A stretch of DNA of 64,000 nt from Demequina oxidasica (GTDB taxonomy: Bacteria; Actinomycetota; Actinomycetes; Actinomycetales; Demequinaceae): contig NZ_BBRE01000002.1 of assembly GCF_000975115.1 (NCBI RefSeq), positions 356,875 to 420,874 on the forward strand. The letters run 5' to 3'. The position numbers were made by a program, and so were the translations under genes. Positions 27,703 to 35,848 of this stretch are shown piece by piece (position 1 is the stretch's first letter; each line of letters opens with the position of its first letter). The notes beneath the pieces are model-generated. The model worked only from the letters and a program-made list of their open reading frames with translations. It searched no databases and was not told where the DNA came from.

Positions 27703-29484
27703 TCACGCAATCAGTGATGTTGCCTCTACGTGTGCTGCTGATGGACGGATGACGGCCACCGAGTCGGGAGCGAGCGACAGTTCACCTGTTGGCGCGGGGA
27801 TGACTTCGCCAAAGGTCGCAACAACCTCGCCTCCGGACACGGTGGTGGGGGAGTCGCTTAGATTCGCGTGAACTGTTAGCGGCCCGTGCATGCTCACGAC
27901 ACGCGGTGCCGACTCGGTCACCCCGGCGCCATGCTTCGCCCACGCCTCTCGAGATTGCACCTCGTGCCTCATCGCCATGAGCTGGCGCACCCACTCGCGT
28001 AGTGCGTCGTGAACCGAACCTTCGGCGGCAACGCCGTCGCCGAGCTTTGAGCGCAGGAAGGTAGTGCGATCCTGGGGATCAGGAATGTGGACTTCGTGTC
28101 CGTAAAGCTGTTCCCAGCCGTGGCCGCCAAATTCGGCTAGACGTCCTTCTGAGACTGCGCTTCCCAGCGGTTCATCGTGCTCGGTGAAAAACATGAAGGG
28201 CCGGGTTTCGCCGTACTCTTCGCCCATGAAGAGCATCGGAGTGAACGGAGACAGCAGAATGAACGCGAGCGATGTGGCCTGCGCTCCGGGGGAAAGACTG
28301 TTGGAAGGGCGATCGCCGATCGACCGGTTGCCTACCTGGTCGTGGTTTGACGCGCAGACCACAAAGCGGCGGCGGTCGATGCTGGGGTTCACCGGCTTCC
28401 CCCAGTTCGTTCCTCGGAATGGTGAGAAGGTGCCCTGGTGCCAGAAGACTTCGCGATACACCTTGTCCAGAGTCTCGAGGGAGCCAAAGTCGGTGTAATA
28501 CCCGTGGCGCTCTCCGGTGAGATACGCGTGTAGCGCGTGGTGGACGTCGTCGTTCCACTGCGCAGTCATCCCGTAGCCGCCGTCCGCGGTGGGCGTGACC
28601 ATGATGTCGTCATTCAGGTCGGACTCAGCCACTAACGCCAACGGCCGGCCGATGCGCGCGCTGAGCTCGGCGGTCTCATCGGCCAGTTGCGCCAACACAT
28701 GCCGGTCGGAGTCGTCCTTGAGCTCGTGGACGGCGTCCAGGCGCAAGCAGTCAATGTGGAAGTCGCGGAACCACCGCAGAGCGTTATCGCAAATAAAGCG
28801 GCGCATCCCGTCGGCATTCGGCTGGTCGAGGTTGACTGCCCAGCCCCACGGGGTGTGGTGCGCATCCGTAAAGTACGGGCCGAACTTCGATAGGTAGTTG
28901 CCGTCGGGCCCCAGGTGGTTGTAGACCACGTCGAGGCACACGCCAATTCCGGCCTTGTGCGCCGCATCCACGAATCGCTGGAGCGCAGCGGGGCCGCCGT
29001 AGGCCTCATGCACGCCGTACAGCGAGACGCCGTCGTAGCCCCAGCCATGGCGCCCGGGGAAGGGTGCCAAGGGCATGAGCTCCACGATGTCCACGCCAAT
29101 GGATCTGAGGGCGGTCATCTGCGCTGCCGCAGCGTCCAACGTGCCCTGCGGCGTAAAGGTACCTACATGGAGCTCGTAGAAGACCGCACCGAGAGCGTCT
29201 ACCCCCCTCCACGCGCCGTCGCTCCAGCGGTGTACTTCCGCGTCAAACGCTCTCGACGCGCCGTGCACGCCGTGTGGCTGCTGTGCGCTACGCGGGTCGG
29301 GCCACGGGCCTTCGCCGTCGATCTCGTAGGCGTAGTCAGTGCCGTGGGCGAGTTCCGGACCCGTCCACCAACCGGTGCTGTCGGGGCCGTCGGCGGGCCG
29401 CATCGGCTCGCGGGTGGGCGAGTCCTGGTCGCCCACCACGCACACCACGGACTTTGCGTCCGGTGCCCAGACTTGTGCCAGCAT
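27703..29484 (-). CDS. treZ: Malto-oligosyltrehalose trehalohydrolase
   Basis: 593 residues, GH13 enzyme that releases trehalose from maltooligosyl trehalose made by TreY. N-terminal carbohydrate-binding-like domain (about 1-90), (beta/alpha)8 barrel with CLDVVYNHLG (about 198), catalytic region LRLDAVHEL (nucleophile Asp, about 262-270), VAESDLND (catalytic Glu, about 297-304) and ASNHDQVGN (about 378-386), then a C-terminal beta domain. ATG at 29484 overlaps the treY stop by one base (TGATG), so translation is coupled. treX is not in the cluster. Confidence 0.94.
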   Translation of the reverse strand: MLAQVWAPDAKSVVCVVGDQDSPTREPMRPADGPDSTGWWTGPELAHGTDYAYEIDGEGPWPDPRSAQQPHGVHGASRAFDAEVHRWSDGAWRGVDALGAVFYELHVGTFTPQGTLDAAAAQMTALRSIGVDIVELMPLAPFPGRHGWGYDGVSLYGVHEAYGGPAALQRFVDAAHKAGIGVCLDVVYNHLGPDGNYLSKFGPYFTDAHHTPWGWAVNLDQPNADGMRRFICDNALRWFRDFHIDCLRLDAVHELKDDSDRHVLAQLADETAELSARIGRPLALVAESDLNDDIMVTPTADGGYGMTAQWNDDVHHALHAYLTGERHGYYTDFGSLETLDKVYREVFWHQGTFSPFRGTNWGKPVNPSIDRRRFVVCASNHDQVGNRSIGDRPSNSLSPGAQATSLAFILLSPFTPMLFMGEEYGETRPFMFFTEHDEPLGSAVSEGRLAEFGGHGWEQLYGHEVHIPDPQDRTTFLRSKLGDGVAAEGSVHDALREWVRQLMAMRHEVQSREAWAKHGAGVTESAPRVVSMHGPLTVHANLSDSPTTVSGGEVVATFGEVIPAPTGELSLAPDSVAVIRPSAAHVEATSLIA

Positions 29485-31997
29485 CAGGCTCGCACCAACA
29501 GGGCAACCGGAGAGGTCTTGAGAAGGTCGGCAAGCGGGACCGGACCACCCTCGAAAGTCTGGCGACCTATGCTGTCGTGCCACGTGCCCGGAGGCAACTG
29601 GACGGTGTGATCGCCCCAACCTCCCAGCCGCTCCAGGTCGAGCGCCACACGCGTCGCGACGGTGATGACGTGCGGCTCATCCGCCACGGTCCTGGCAAAT
29701 ACCACCGCGTGACCGGACGACGACGGGAGCGGGTGGTACCCGGCATCGGGACCAGTGAAGGCGTCCTCGTGGTCACGGCGTGCGTGCAGGGCGCGGGCTG
29801 TCACCTGTAACTTCTCCTCGCCAAGCGAGCGTGGCTTCGAGCGCCCTAGCACTCGACCGAGCACCGACGCGTAGGCGTCGAAGTCAATCGCGCGGCGGTT
29901 GTCGGGGTCTACGAGTGTGGGGTTGACCGACTCGGTGCCTTGATAAATATCAGGTACGCCTGGCATGGTGAGCTGGATCAGCTTCATGGCCAGCGTCGCA
30001 GCTCGCACGCCGTGGGCGGTGCTGTGGTGCCACTGCGTGACGAGTTCACGCAGAGCGTCGTCCTTGCGCGACTTCTTGGCGAACTTAAGTACAGCAGTCT
30101 CGTACGTGTCGTTCACCGATGTCCACGTCGTATGAGTCTTAGCCTCGCGCATCGCCTTGATTAGGTAGCCCTCGAGCCGGTGCCATTCCATGAGACCAAA
30201 CTCATCGGACGTGCCGACCAGGATCTGCCACCACAGGTTCTCCATGCGACCGTCAAGTTCGCTTGGGCGGTACTTTTCAGTGGTCGCCTGGAAGTGGCGC
30301 ACCAGCTCGTCCCAGGCCTCGGCGTCCTCGCTGAGAACTCCGAGCCGTGCCCGAACGTCCTCGGAGCGCTTGGTGTCGTGAGTTGACAGGCACGTCATCG
30401 CGTGCGGGTACGTCTGCTGCTGTTCGCTAGCCCATGCGTGGAACGACGCAGGCGGCATGGCGAACCGTGACGCAGGGGAGCCCACCTCGCACAGGGGAAG
30501 CAAGTGTGTCCAGCGGTAGTAGGCGGTGTCCTCGATGCCCTTGGCCATCACCGCACCGCAGGCCTGTTGGAACCGGGTGATGAGTTCGCGCCGGCTAGCC
30601 TCCTGAGTGCGCCCAGCGCTGCCTACCTCGGCGCCGCGGAGCAGGTCCGCGACCACCTCAAGAGTTTCGTGACGCTCGGGGTCCAAAGACTCGCGAGCCA
30701 GGGCCTCAGCGTGAGCGATCGCTTCGAGCGACATTGCTTTGGGAGGCACGCCCGAGACCACATAGGCGCGGTAGCGGTCGAAGGCAACCAGCATGGTGCG
30801 CAGGCAGTCGTAGATGGAGCGCCAGGTGTGGTCGCGTAGTCGCACGTCCGAGTCGCAAATTCCGTGCGCGATGGTGGCGAGGCGGTGCACCTCGCTCGAC
30901 AGTGTCTCCTTCACGATTTCGCGCTTGGCCTCATCGATGATGGCAGGCAGCGAGCCCATCGCGTCACCAGTCACCCGGTGCAAGGTGCCCGCGAGGGGAG
31001 ACGAGCCAGCGGGGTCGCGAAGCAACGCGCCGATGCGCCACGAGGCGTCGTAGCCGGTAGTGCCGGCAGTCTTCCACGAGGTAGGCAGGCGCTCCTCGTC
31101 CTCGAGGATCTTCTCGACTACGATCCAGGCACCATTCGTGGCGTCTGAGAGACGCGAGATGTAGCCGGCGGGATCCGCGAGGCCATCGGGGTGATCAATG
31201 CGCAGGCCGTCGAGAGTGCCGTCATTGATGAGGTCGACAATGACCTGGTGCGTGGCATCAAACACGTCTGGGTCTTCGACACGCACGGCTACTAGGGAGC
31301 CGACGTCAAAAAAGCGTCGGTAGTTCAGCTCCTCATTCGCCACGCGCCAATATGCAAGGCGATAGTGCTGCTGCTCAACCAGCGATGCCATGGGGAGGTT
31401 TTCGGTGCCAGCGCGAACGGGAAACACGTGCTCGTAGTAGCGCAATACGGGGATGTCGCCCTGGTCCTCAAAGCCCGGGACAACCATCGTGTCGAGGGTC
31501 AGCTCGCCGCTCGCGAGAACCGTGCCTATGCGCTCCCCGAGCACCGGCATCAGTACGGGGTCACCGCCGGACCAATCTACGTCGAACCAGTGCGAGAAGT
31601 CGCTTTCCTCGCCGTGCTGGAGTACCGACCACAGCGCCTTGTTGAAGTACGCGGGAGTGGGAACCGCCATGTGATTGGGAACTAGGTCGGCGATGAGCCC
31701 AATGTCGCGTTCGCCCGCAGCCCAGGACAACTCGCGCAGGCCGTCCTGGCCGCCCAGGACGGGGGAGATGCGGGAGTGGTCGACGACGTCATAGAAGTGC
31801 GTCGAGCCAGGCGCGGCGTCCAGGATGGGGGATAAGTAGAGATGAGAAACGCCCAGCGCCTGGAAATAGTCCAACTGCGCAGCGGCGTCGGCAAAAGTAA
31901 AGTCCGCATTGAGCTGCAGGCGGTAGGTGGATAGGGGAACCGGGGCGCCGGGCCTGTGTCCAAGTCGCCTGCTACGTTCGTGAGTCACGTCTGTCAT
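29484..31997 (-). CDS. treY: Maltooligosyl trehalose synthase
   Basis: 837 residues, GH13 enzyme that converts the reducing end of a maltodextrin to an alpha,alpha-1,1-linked trehalosyl unit. It starts with STYRLQLNADFTFADAAAQL near residue 23, and has ADLVPNHMAV (about 104), LRIDHPDGLADP (catalytic Asp, about 246-257) and a complete C-terminus. First gene of treY-treZ(-ppk2). ATG at 31997 is eleven bases after AGGAG; a GTG at 32009 is directly on that ribosome site and is less likely. Together with TreZ it makes trehalose from glycogen-type glucans. Confidence 0.94.
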   Translation of the reverse strand: MTDVTHERSRRLGHRPGAPVPLSTYRLQLNADFTFADAAAQLDYFQALGVSHLYLSPILDAAPGSTHFYDVVDHSRISPVLGGQDGLRELSWAAGERDIGLIADLVPNHMAVPTPAYFNKALWSVLQHGEESDFSHWFDVDWSGGDPVLMPVLGERIGTVLASGELTLDTMVVPGFEDQGDIPVLRYYEHVFPVRAGTENLPMASLVEQQHYRLAYWRVANEELNYRRFFDVGSLVAVRVEDPDVFDATHQVIVDLINDGTLDGLRIDHPDGLADPAGYISRLSDATNGAWIVVEKILEDEERLPTSWKTAGTTGYDASWRIGALLRDPAGSSPLAGTLHRVTGDAMGSLPAIIDEAKREIVKETLSSEVHRLATIAHGICDSDVRLRDHTWRSIYDCLRTMLVAFDRYRAYVVSGVPPKAMSLEAIAHAEALARESLDPERHETLEVVADLLRGAEVGSAGRTQEASRRELITRFQQACGAVMAKGIEDTAYYRWTHLLPLCEVGSPASRFAMPPASFHAWASEQQQTYPHAMTCLSTHDTKRSEDVRARLGVLSEDAEAWDELVRHFQATTEKYRPSELDGRMENLWWQILVGTSDEFGLMEWHRLEGYLIKAMREAKTHTTWTSVNDTYETAVLKFAKKSRKDDALRELVTQWHHSTAHGVRAATLAMKLIQLTMPGVPDIYQGTESVNPTLVDPDNRRAIDFDAYASVLGRVLGRSKPRSLGEEKLQVTARALHARRDHEDAFTGPDAGYHPLPSSSGHAVVFARTVADEPHVITVATRVALDLERLGGWGDHTVQLPPGTWHDSIGRQTFEGGPVPLADLLKTSPVALLVRA

Positions 31998-32111
31998 GTA
32001 GGTAACCACTCCTTCGCATTCATTCTGTCAGACCTGCGCCACGGCGAGGTTTCTCCACGCTCGCCCCGTATTGGTCCCTTTTTGCACATTCAGACATCCG
32101 GTGGCGACCTG

Positions 32112-32140
32112 TTGGTCCATTTTGCCCCGCTCTGTACGGT
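32112..32140 (+). promoter_or_regulatory. Probable leaderless promoter of the DUF1684 gene
   Basis: TTGGTC (32112-32117), a 17-base spacer and TACGGT (32135-32140). The -10 ends six bases before ATG 32147, so transcription would start at or next to the A of the start codon. This arrangement is common in Actinobacteria. Confidence 0.5.
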
Positions 32141-32146
32141 GACACT

Positions 32147-32746
32147 ATGAGTGCATTCGATGTTGCCCACTGGCGCCGGTCCACGTTCGACATCTACCGG
32201 CAAGTACGTGCCGCGTCCGATCCCTCCCAGGCACATGCCCTGTGGATCGCCGCGCGCCGCGAGATGTTGCTCAACCATCCCGCCTCCCCCGTGAAGCCCG
32301 AGGACCGCGGCAACCCGGGCATCGGCCGCGTGGCGGATTACGATCCGGCATTTAGATTTGTGGCGGCGCTCGACACCGACGTGCCTGTACTCACTCGCGA
32401 CGTGCAGACCGGAACCGATGGCGTGGTGCCTTTTGAGCGACTGGGAATTGTGCGCCTCCAGGGGGTGGGCGAGCTAGATGTGTGGCGCCTTAAGACATAC
32501 GGCGGCGGAATCTTTGTCCCGATGCGCGACACCACCGCTGGCAAGTCGACCTATGGAGCGGGACGCTACTTGCTCGACACCATCAAGGGCGCGGATCTAG
32601 GTGGCGATGATGACGGTCTTGTGATGGACCTCAACTTCGCCTACAACCCGTCCTGCGCGTACGACGAGGCATGGGCGTGCCCGCTGCCAGGGCCAGGCAA
32701 CCGGCTCGCTATTGATGCGCCGGTGGGGGAGCAGTACGCGGGCTAG
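32147..32746 (+). CDS. DUF1684 domain-containing protein
   Basis: 199 residues, DUF1684. Characteristic segments are the early HPASPV motif (about 44), RLKTYGGGIFVPMRDTTAGK (about 110-129), TYGAGRYLLDT (about 131-141) and the C-terminal LDFNFAYNPSCAYD-type stretch (here LNFAYNPSCAYDEAWACPLP), typical of the family. The family function is unknown; the fold is thought to be beta-rich. No signal peptide. It is divergent from treY and probably monocistronic, expressed from the leaderless-type promoter just upstream. Confidence 0.82.
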   Translation: MSAFDVAHWRRSTFDIYRQVRAASDPSQAHALWIAARREMLLNHPASPVKPEDRGNPGIGRVADYDPAFRFVAALDTDVPVLTRDVQTGTDGVVPFERLGIVRLQGVGELDVWRLKTYGGGIFVPMRDTTAGKSTYGAGRYLLDTIKGADLGGDDDGLVMDLNFAYNPSCAYDEAWACPLPGPGNRLAIDAPVGEQYAG

Positions 32747-32760
32747 GGCGAGGCCGTGTG

Positions 32761-32820
32761 AAATCTGACCAACAGAGTGTTCTAGACGCCAAAAGGCGTG
32801 CGCTATCGGAACGATAGGGC
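32761..32820. repeat. Degenerate intergenic repeat, copy B
   Basis: Aligned by eye with 20671-20728 (roughly 70 percent identity, identical GCGTGCGC block). This copy also contains two hairpins: ACGCC/GGCGT around AAAA, and CTATCG/CGATAG around GAA. It lies 14 bases after the DUF1684 stop and before the tRNA terminator. Confidence 0.4.
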
Positions 32821-32860
32821 GCGCGGTGGCAGTCTGATGGCCAGGCAAGTGAGCGCTTCA

Positions 32861-32907
32861 GAAAAACAAAAAACCGGCCCCAGCCCCGAGGGGCCGAGCC
32901 GGTTTTT
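32861..32907. terminator. Bidirectional terminator for the tRNA cluster
   Basis: AAAACCGGC (32870-32878) pairs with GCCGGTTTT (32898-32906), with an inner CCCC/GGGG stem. T runs occur on both strands (GGTTTTT on plus; CCGGTTTTTTG on minus). It ends the minus-strand Gly-Cys-Val tRNA transcript and probably the DUF1684 transcript. Confidence 0.8.
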
Positions 32908-32915
32908 GTACTGCA

Positions 32916-32990
32916 TGGTGGGCCGTACTGGGATCGAACCAGTGACCTCTTCCGTGTCAGGGAAGCGCGCTACCGCTGCGCCAACGGCCC
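32916..32990 (-). tRNA. tRNA-Val (GAC), CCA encoded
   Basis: Reverse-complement folds as a cloverleaf: acceptor GGGCCGT/ACGGCCC, anticodon stem CTTCC/GGAAG with loop CTGACAC (anticodon GAC), T arm with GTTCGATCC, discriminator A and encoded CCA (32916-32918). The body is almost the same as the tRNA-Val(CAC) at 35364. Confidence 0.93.
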
Positions 32991-32996
32991 CATGCG

Positions 32997-33067
32997 AGGT
33001 GGAGATGGGATTCGAACCCACGTATACGGCTTTGCAGGCCGCTGCCTCGCCTCTCGGCCACTCCACC
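32997..33067 (-). tRNA. tRNA-Cys (GCA)
   Basis: Acceptor GGTGGAG/CTCCACC, anticodon loop CTGCAAA (anticodon GCA), T arm GTTCGAATC, discriminator U as expected for Cys. CCA is not encoded. Middle gene of a Gly-Cys-Val cluster, a common actinobacterial arrangement. Confidence 0.93.
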
Positions 33068-33119
33068 GCGAAGGAACTTATGAATCTGTACCAGGTACAA
33101 AGCCATAAATCTTTCTCCG

Positions 33120-33191
33120 AGCGGACGACGGGATTTGAACCCGCGACCCTCACCTTGGCAAGGTGATGCTCTACCACTGAGCTACGTCCGC
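33120..33191 (-). tRNA. tRNA-Gly (GCC)
   Basis: Acceptor GCGGACG/CGTCCGC, anticodon stem CACCT/AGGTG-type with anticodon GCC, T arm GTTCAAATC, discriminator U. CCA is not encoded. First gene of the minus-strand tRNA cluster. Confidence 0.93.
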
Positions 33192-33223
33192 ATGTTCTCG
33201 GGGATTCCCTCGAACAGGAGATG

Positions 33224-33253
33224 ACAATATCCGAAACTTCGCCGCTTTACCAA
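33224..33253 (-). promoter_or_regulatory. Probable promoter of the Gly-Cys-Val tRNA cluster
   Basis: On the minus strand TTGGTA (33248-33253), an 18-base spacer and TATTGT (33224-33229), about 32 bases upstream of tRNA-Gly. The -10 region is AT-rich compared with its surroundings. Confidence 0.45.
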
Positions 33254-33357
33254 TCCGTCCCGCGCGCGTGTCGGTGCCGCGAGTGATCGGCCTGACGTGC
33301 ATGGCAAAATTGGGGCGTACAGCCAATGACCTCGCCTTTGACCGCTAGCGTTAGGGC

Positions 33358-34455
33358 GTGGACTGGAGCAAAGACCCTCGCCGCGCAGGAAGCGCTGAGT
33401 TTCGTGGCGTGCGCGCGAGTCATCCAGTTGAGCGCATAGACGTCGCGACTCATGGCAGCCGCCTTGCAGAGGGCGGCTTCTGGGTTCTGGTCGCGGAATT
33501 TGACGGCGCCATGAGCGCGTGGCGGTTCGCTAACGTTGAACGGAGCGAGAATCCTCCCGCGCACGATTCCACGCGCCACTGGGACGGACCCGCCGCCGAG
33601 GCTTGGGGCACTTCGATGAGCCGTGCCGCCTACGTGCAGGGGGTAAGGAACATTCGGCACGCGATCAGCGAGGGTGATGTCTACCAGGTGAATCTCTGCC
33701 GAGTGATGTCGGCTCCGCTGCCTTCGGAGGGCCCCGGGCCAGATGCGGTGGCTCTATCGCAAACGCTGACCAGTGGCAATCCGGCACGATTCGCCTCCCG
33801 GATTGTGGTCCCGAGCATTGACGGTTCGCCAGGAGTCTGGGTGGTGTCAGCCTCGCCTGAGCTCTATCTAGGAATCAACGGCGACTCGATCACGTCGTCG
33901 CCCATCAAGGGCACCGCCGCGCCAGGGGAATCGATGCTTCCCAAGGACGAGGCCGAGAACGTCATGATCACCGACCTCATCCGCAACGACCTCTCGCACG
34001 TCGCGTTGCCTGGATCGGTGCGAGTGCCCGAGTTCCTCGCCGAGCACGAGCACCCCGGCCTGTCTCACCTGCAAAGTACGGTGAAAGCAACCTTGGCGCC
34101 AGAATTCGACTGGACGCCAGAGCTGTGGCCAACGCTTCTTGACGGCACCTTCCCGCCAGGCTCTGTCTCCGGTGCGCCCAAGTCCAGCGCCCTCGAGATC
34201 ATCGGACGTGAGGAGCAGGCTGAGCGGGGTCCGTACTGCGGTGGCATCGGCTGGATTGATGCGGACGCTCAGTGCGCGGAACTGGCCGTAGGCATACGCA
34301 CGTTCTGGTGGACACCCGCTCACGGGGGCACATTGCATTTTGGAACGGGCGCTGGAATCACGTGGGGATCCGATCCCGATGGCGAGTGGCGCGAGACGGA
34401 ACTCAAGGCGAGACGCTTGATTGCCCTGGCAAGTAGCGAGAGGATGACCGAATGA
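33358..34455 (+). CDS. pabB: Aminodeoxychorismate synthase component I (PabB-like)
   Basis: 365 residues, chorismate-binding enzyme. Family motifs: GDVYQVNLCR (about 106-115), SSPIKGTAAPG with the Lys that attacks chorismate in PabB-type members (about 180-190), IRNDLSHVALPGSV (about 208-221), GTFPPGSVSGAPK (about 265-277) and GPYCGGIGWID (about 290-300). The Lys in PIKGT favours 4-amino-4-deoxychorismate synthesis for folate over anthranilate synthesis (usually PIAGT). No PabA glutamine amidotransferase gene is adjacent. The start is GTG at 33358 without a well-placed ribosome site. Overlaps pabC by four bases. Confidence 0.85.
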   Translation: MDWSKDPRRAGSAEFRGVRASHPVERIDVATHGSRLAEGGFWVLVAEFDGAMSAWRFANVERSENPPAHDSTRHWDGPAAEAWGTSMSRAAYVQGVRNIRHAISEGDVYQVNLCRVMSAPLPSEGPGPDAVALSQTLTSGNPARFASRIVVPSIDGSPGVWVVSASPELYLGINGDSITSSPIKGTAAPGESMLPKDEAENVMITDLIRNDLSHVALPGSVRVPEFLAEHEHPGLSHLQSTVKATLAPEFDWTPELWPTLLDGTFPPGSVSGAPKSSALEIIGREEQAERGPYCGGIGWIDADAQCAELAVGIRTFWWTPAHGGTLHFGTGAGITWGSDPDGEWRETELKARRLIALASSERMTE

Positions 34456-35339
34456 ACATCGTCGTATGGGTGAACGGCGCCATCGTGAATGCCGATGCGC
34501 CCATCTTGACTGCCACGGATCACGGTCTCACGGTAGGCGACGGCGTGTTTGAAACCATGGCCGTGGTTGACGGAAGGCCGTTTGCCCTCACGCGACACAT
34601 CGCGCGATTGGCGTATTCGGCGCAGCGCATGGGAATAGACGTGGCGGATGCGGAATATATTCGCGAGGGCGTATCGGCGGTTCGAGACGCTGCGGCCACA
34701 GGAGCCCGACCCTTCGATGTCACGCGAATGCGGCTCACTCTGGTTTCCGGACCTGGGCCTATGAGTTCGTTGCGCGGTGAGGGTCCGGGGTCGCTCATCG
34801 TCATCGGGACGGACGCCCCTGCCGCTAAGCGATGCCGTGCGGTGCGGGCCCCCTGGGTGCGAAACGAGCGCTCAGCTATCGCTGGAGTGAAGTCGACGTC
34901 ATATGCCGAGAACGTGGTGATGGCCCACTTCGCTGCGGGTAAGGGCGCCGACGAGGCGATCATTGCGAACACTCATGGACACTTGTGCGAGGGGACCGCG
35001 ACCAATATCTTCATCGAAGTCGACGAGGAGATTCTGACCCCTCCTCTAGCGTCAGGGTGTCTACCAGGGATTACTCGCGGGCTCGCGCTCGAATGGGGAG
35101 CGCGCGCGGGTCTGCCCATTCGCGCGGCCGAGGTGGGCGAGCTCGACATGTCAGTGCTGGAGCGAGTCCGGGAGGGGACGGCTTTTGCGGCGGTGTCTTC
35201 GTCGACCCGTAGAGTCCAGGTGCTCGACACGCTTGATGGGGTCGCCTTAGGGCGCGGGCCGCTACTCACGCGACTATCGCGCATATTTGACGAGTTCGCG
35301 AGTGACAACCCGGATCCGGTCCCGCCACGTCAGAAATAG
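34452..35339 (+). CDS. pabC: Class IV aminotransferase (aminodeoxychorismate lyase-like)
   Basis: 295 residues, fold-type IV PLP enzyme. It has VWVNGAIVNADAPILTATDHG at the N-terminus (conserved family opening), the PLP lysine in AGVKSTSYAENV (about residue 140) and the CEGTATNIF phosphate-binding turn (about 177-185). Next to pabB with an ATGA overlap, so release of 4-aminobenzoate and pyruvate from aminodeoxychorismate is the best guess. Branched-chain or D-amino-acid aminotransferase is the alternative within the same fold. The tRNA-Val follows after 24 bases. Confidence 0.82.
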   Translation: MNIVVWVNGAIVNADAPILTATDHGLTVGDGVFETMAVVDGRPFALTRHIARLAYSAQRMGIDVADAEYIREGVSAVRDAAATGARPFDVTRMRLTLVSGPGPMSSLRGEGPGSLIVIGTDAPAAKRCRAVRAPWVRNERSAIAGVKSTSYAENVVMAHFAAGKGADEAIIANTHGHLCEGTATNIFIEVDEEILTPPLASGCLPGITRGLALEWGARAGLPIRAAEVGELDMSVLERVREGTAFAAVSSSTRRVQVLDTLDGVALGRGPLLTRLSRIFDEFASDNPDPVPPRQK

Positions 35340-35363
35340 CGGCTAGTATGGTGTCTGCTTTCA

Positions 35364-35438
35364 GGGCGATTGGCGCAGGGGTAGCGCGCTTCCTTCACAC
35401 GGAAGAGGTCACTGGTTCGATCCCAGTATCGCCCACCA
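35364..35438 (+). tRNA. tRNA-Val (CAC), CCA encoded
   Basis: Acceptor GGGCGAT/ATCGCCC, anticodon stem CTTCC/GGAAG with loop TTCACAC (anticodon CAC), T arm GTTCGATCC, discriminator A and encoded CCA (35436-35438). It differs from the tRNA-Val(GAC) at 32916 mainly in compensated acceptor-stem pairs, one D-loop base and the anticodon. Confidence 0.93.
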
Positions 35439-35736
35439 CCTAATTTGGCCACATTCGCGAACCGGATTGCTCGTTCACCTAATGTTCATGGCGGCTCCGC
35501 GTTTTTTGTGGCAACGTTCTGAGCCTCTGAACCGTTTCCATTACGGCGAGGTTCGCCGCGATAGAAAAGTCTCCAGCCACGGTCGGGCCTTTCAGCCATA
35601 CTGACGCGTGGAGTGCCGATGTCTGGCGCAACGTACGACGCCGCCTGATCGGTGGCGCAAGGTGAGCCATGGCCACCTCCCCGACCTTCAACGATGAACT
35701 TTGATACGAACGGCGTCTCTGCTCTCCACAATCTGA
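35439..35736. other. Long non-coding interval upstream of the GT2 gene
   Basis: About 300 bases without a credible gene. A small hairpin CGGCGA/TCGCCG with loop GGT lies at 35544-35558, and a T6 run follows a short GCGG/CCGC repeat near 35491-35506, possibly ending the tRNA-Val transcript. A minus-strand open frame across the region has no family resemblance and no good ribosome site. With the downstream operator this is the control region of the polysaccharide locus. No known riboswitch pattern was recognised. Confidence 0.5.
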
Positions 35737-35752
35737 TGTGACATATGTCACT
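35737..35752. promoter_or_regulatory. CRP/GlxR-type operator
   Basis: TGTGACATATGTCACT fits the CRP-family consensus TGTGA-N6-TCACA with one mismatch and also the GlxR form TGTGANNTANNTCACA. Its core GTGACATATGTCAC (35738-35751) is a perfect 14-base palindrome. It lies 97 bases before the GT2 start, next to a possible -10 box TACACT (35765-35770), so it probably overlaps the -35 region. Binding by a Crp/Fnr-family regulator that responds to a cyclic nucleotide is inferred. Confidence 0.7.
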
Positions 35753-35806
35753 TACTTGTATGGTTACACTGGCAGAGGCAGCGTTAAATTCAACGTACGC
35801 ACATGG

Positions 35807-35827
35807 CAGGGCCCCTCGGGGTACCTG
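35807..35827 (+). promoter_or_regulatory. Leader hairpin of the GT2 gene
   Basis: CAGG and CCTG flank CCCC/GGGG with small bulges, making a compact GC-rich hairpin that ends six bases before the GAGGGAG ribosome site of the GT2 gene. It could modulate translation; no further support. Confidence 0.35.
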
Positions 35828-35848
35828 TTGACTGAGGGAGATTTACCA

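Noticed and set aside
32798..33177. Open frames on both strands covering the tRNA-Val, tRNA-Cys and tRNA-Gly genes
   Set aside because: The peptides (GRTGIEPVTSS-type and GSNPVVRS-type) are the well-known artefact of translating tRNA clusters.
35479..35751. 90-residue minus-strand frame upstream of the GT2 gene
   Set aside because: It begins inside the palindromic operator (the same bases give a matching start on both strands), has no ribosome site and resembles no family.
35738..35848. Longer N-terminus for the GT2 protein from 35738
   Set aside because: It would begin within the operator; the GTG at 35849 has a well-placed GAGGGAG.
35439..35848. c-di-GMP or c-di-AMP riboswitch before the GT2 gene
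   Set aside because: I find no conserved core of either class; only small hairpins are present.
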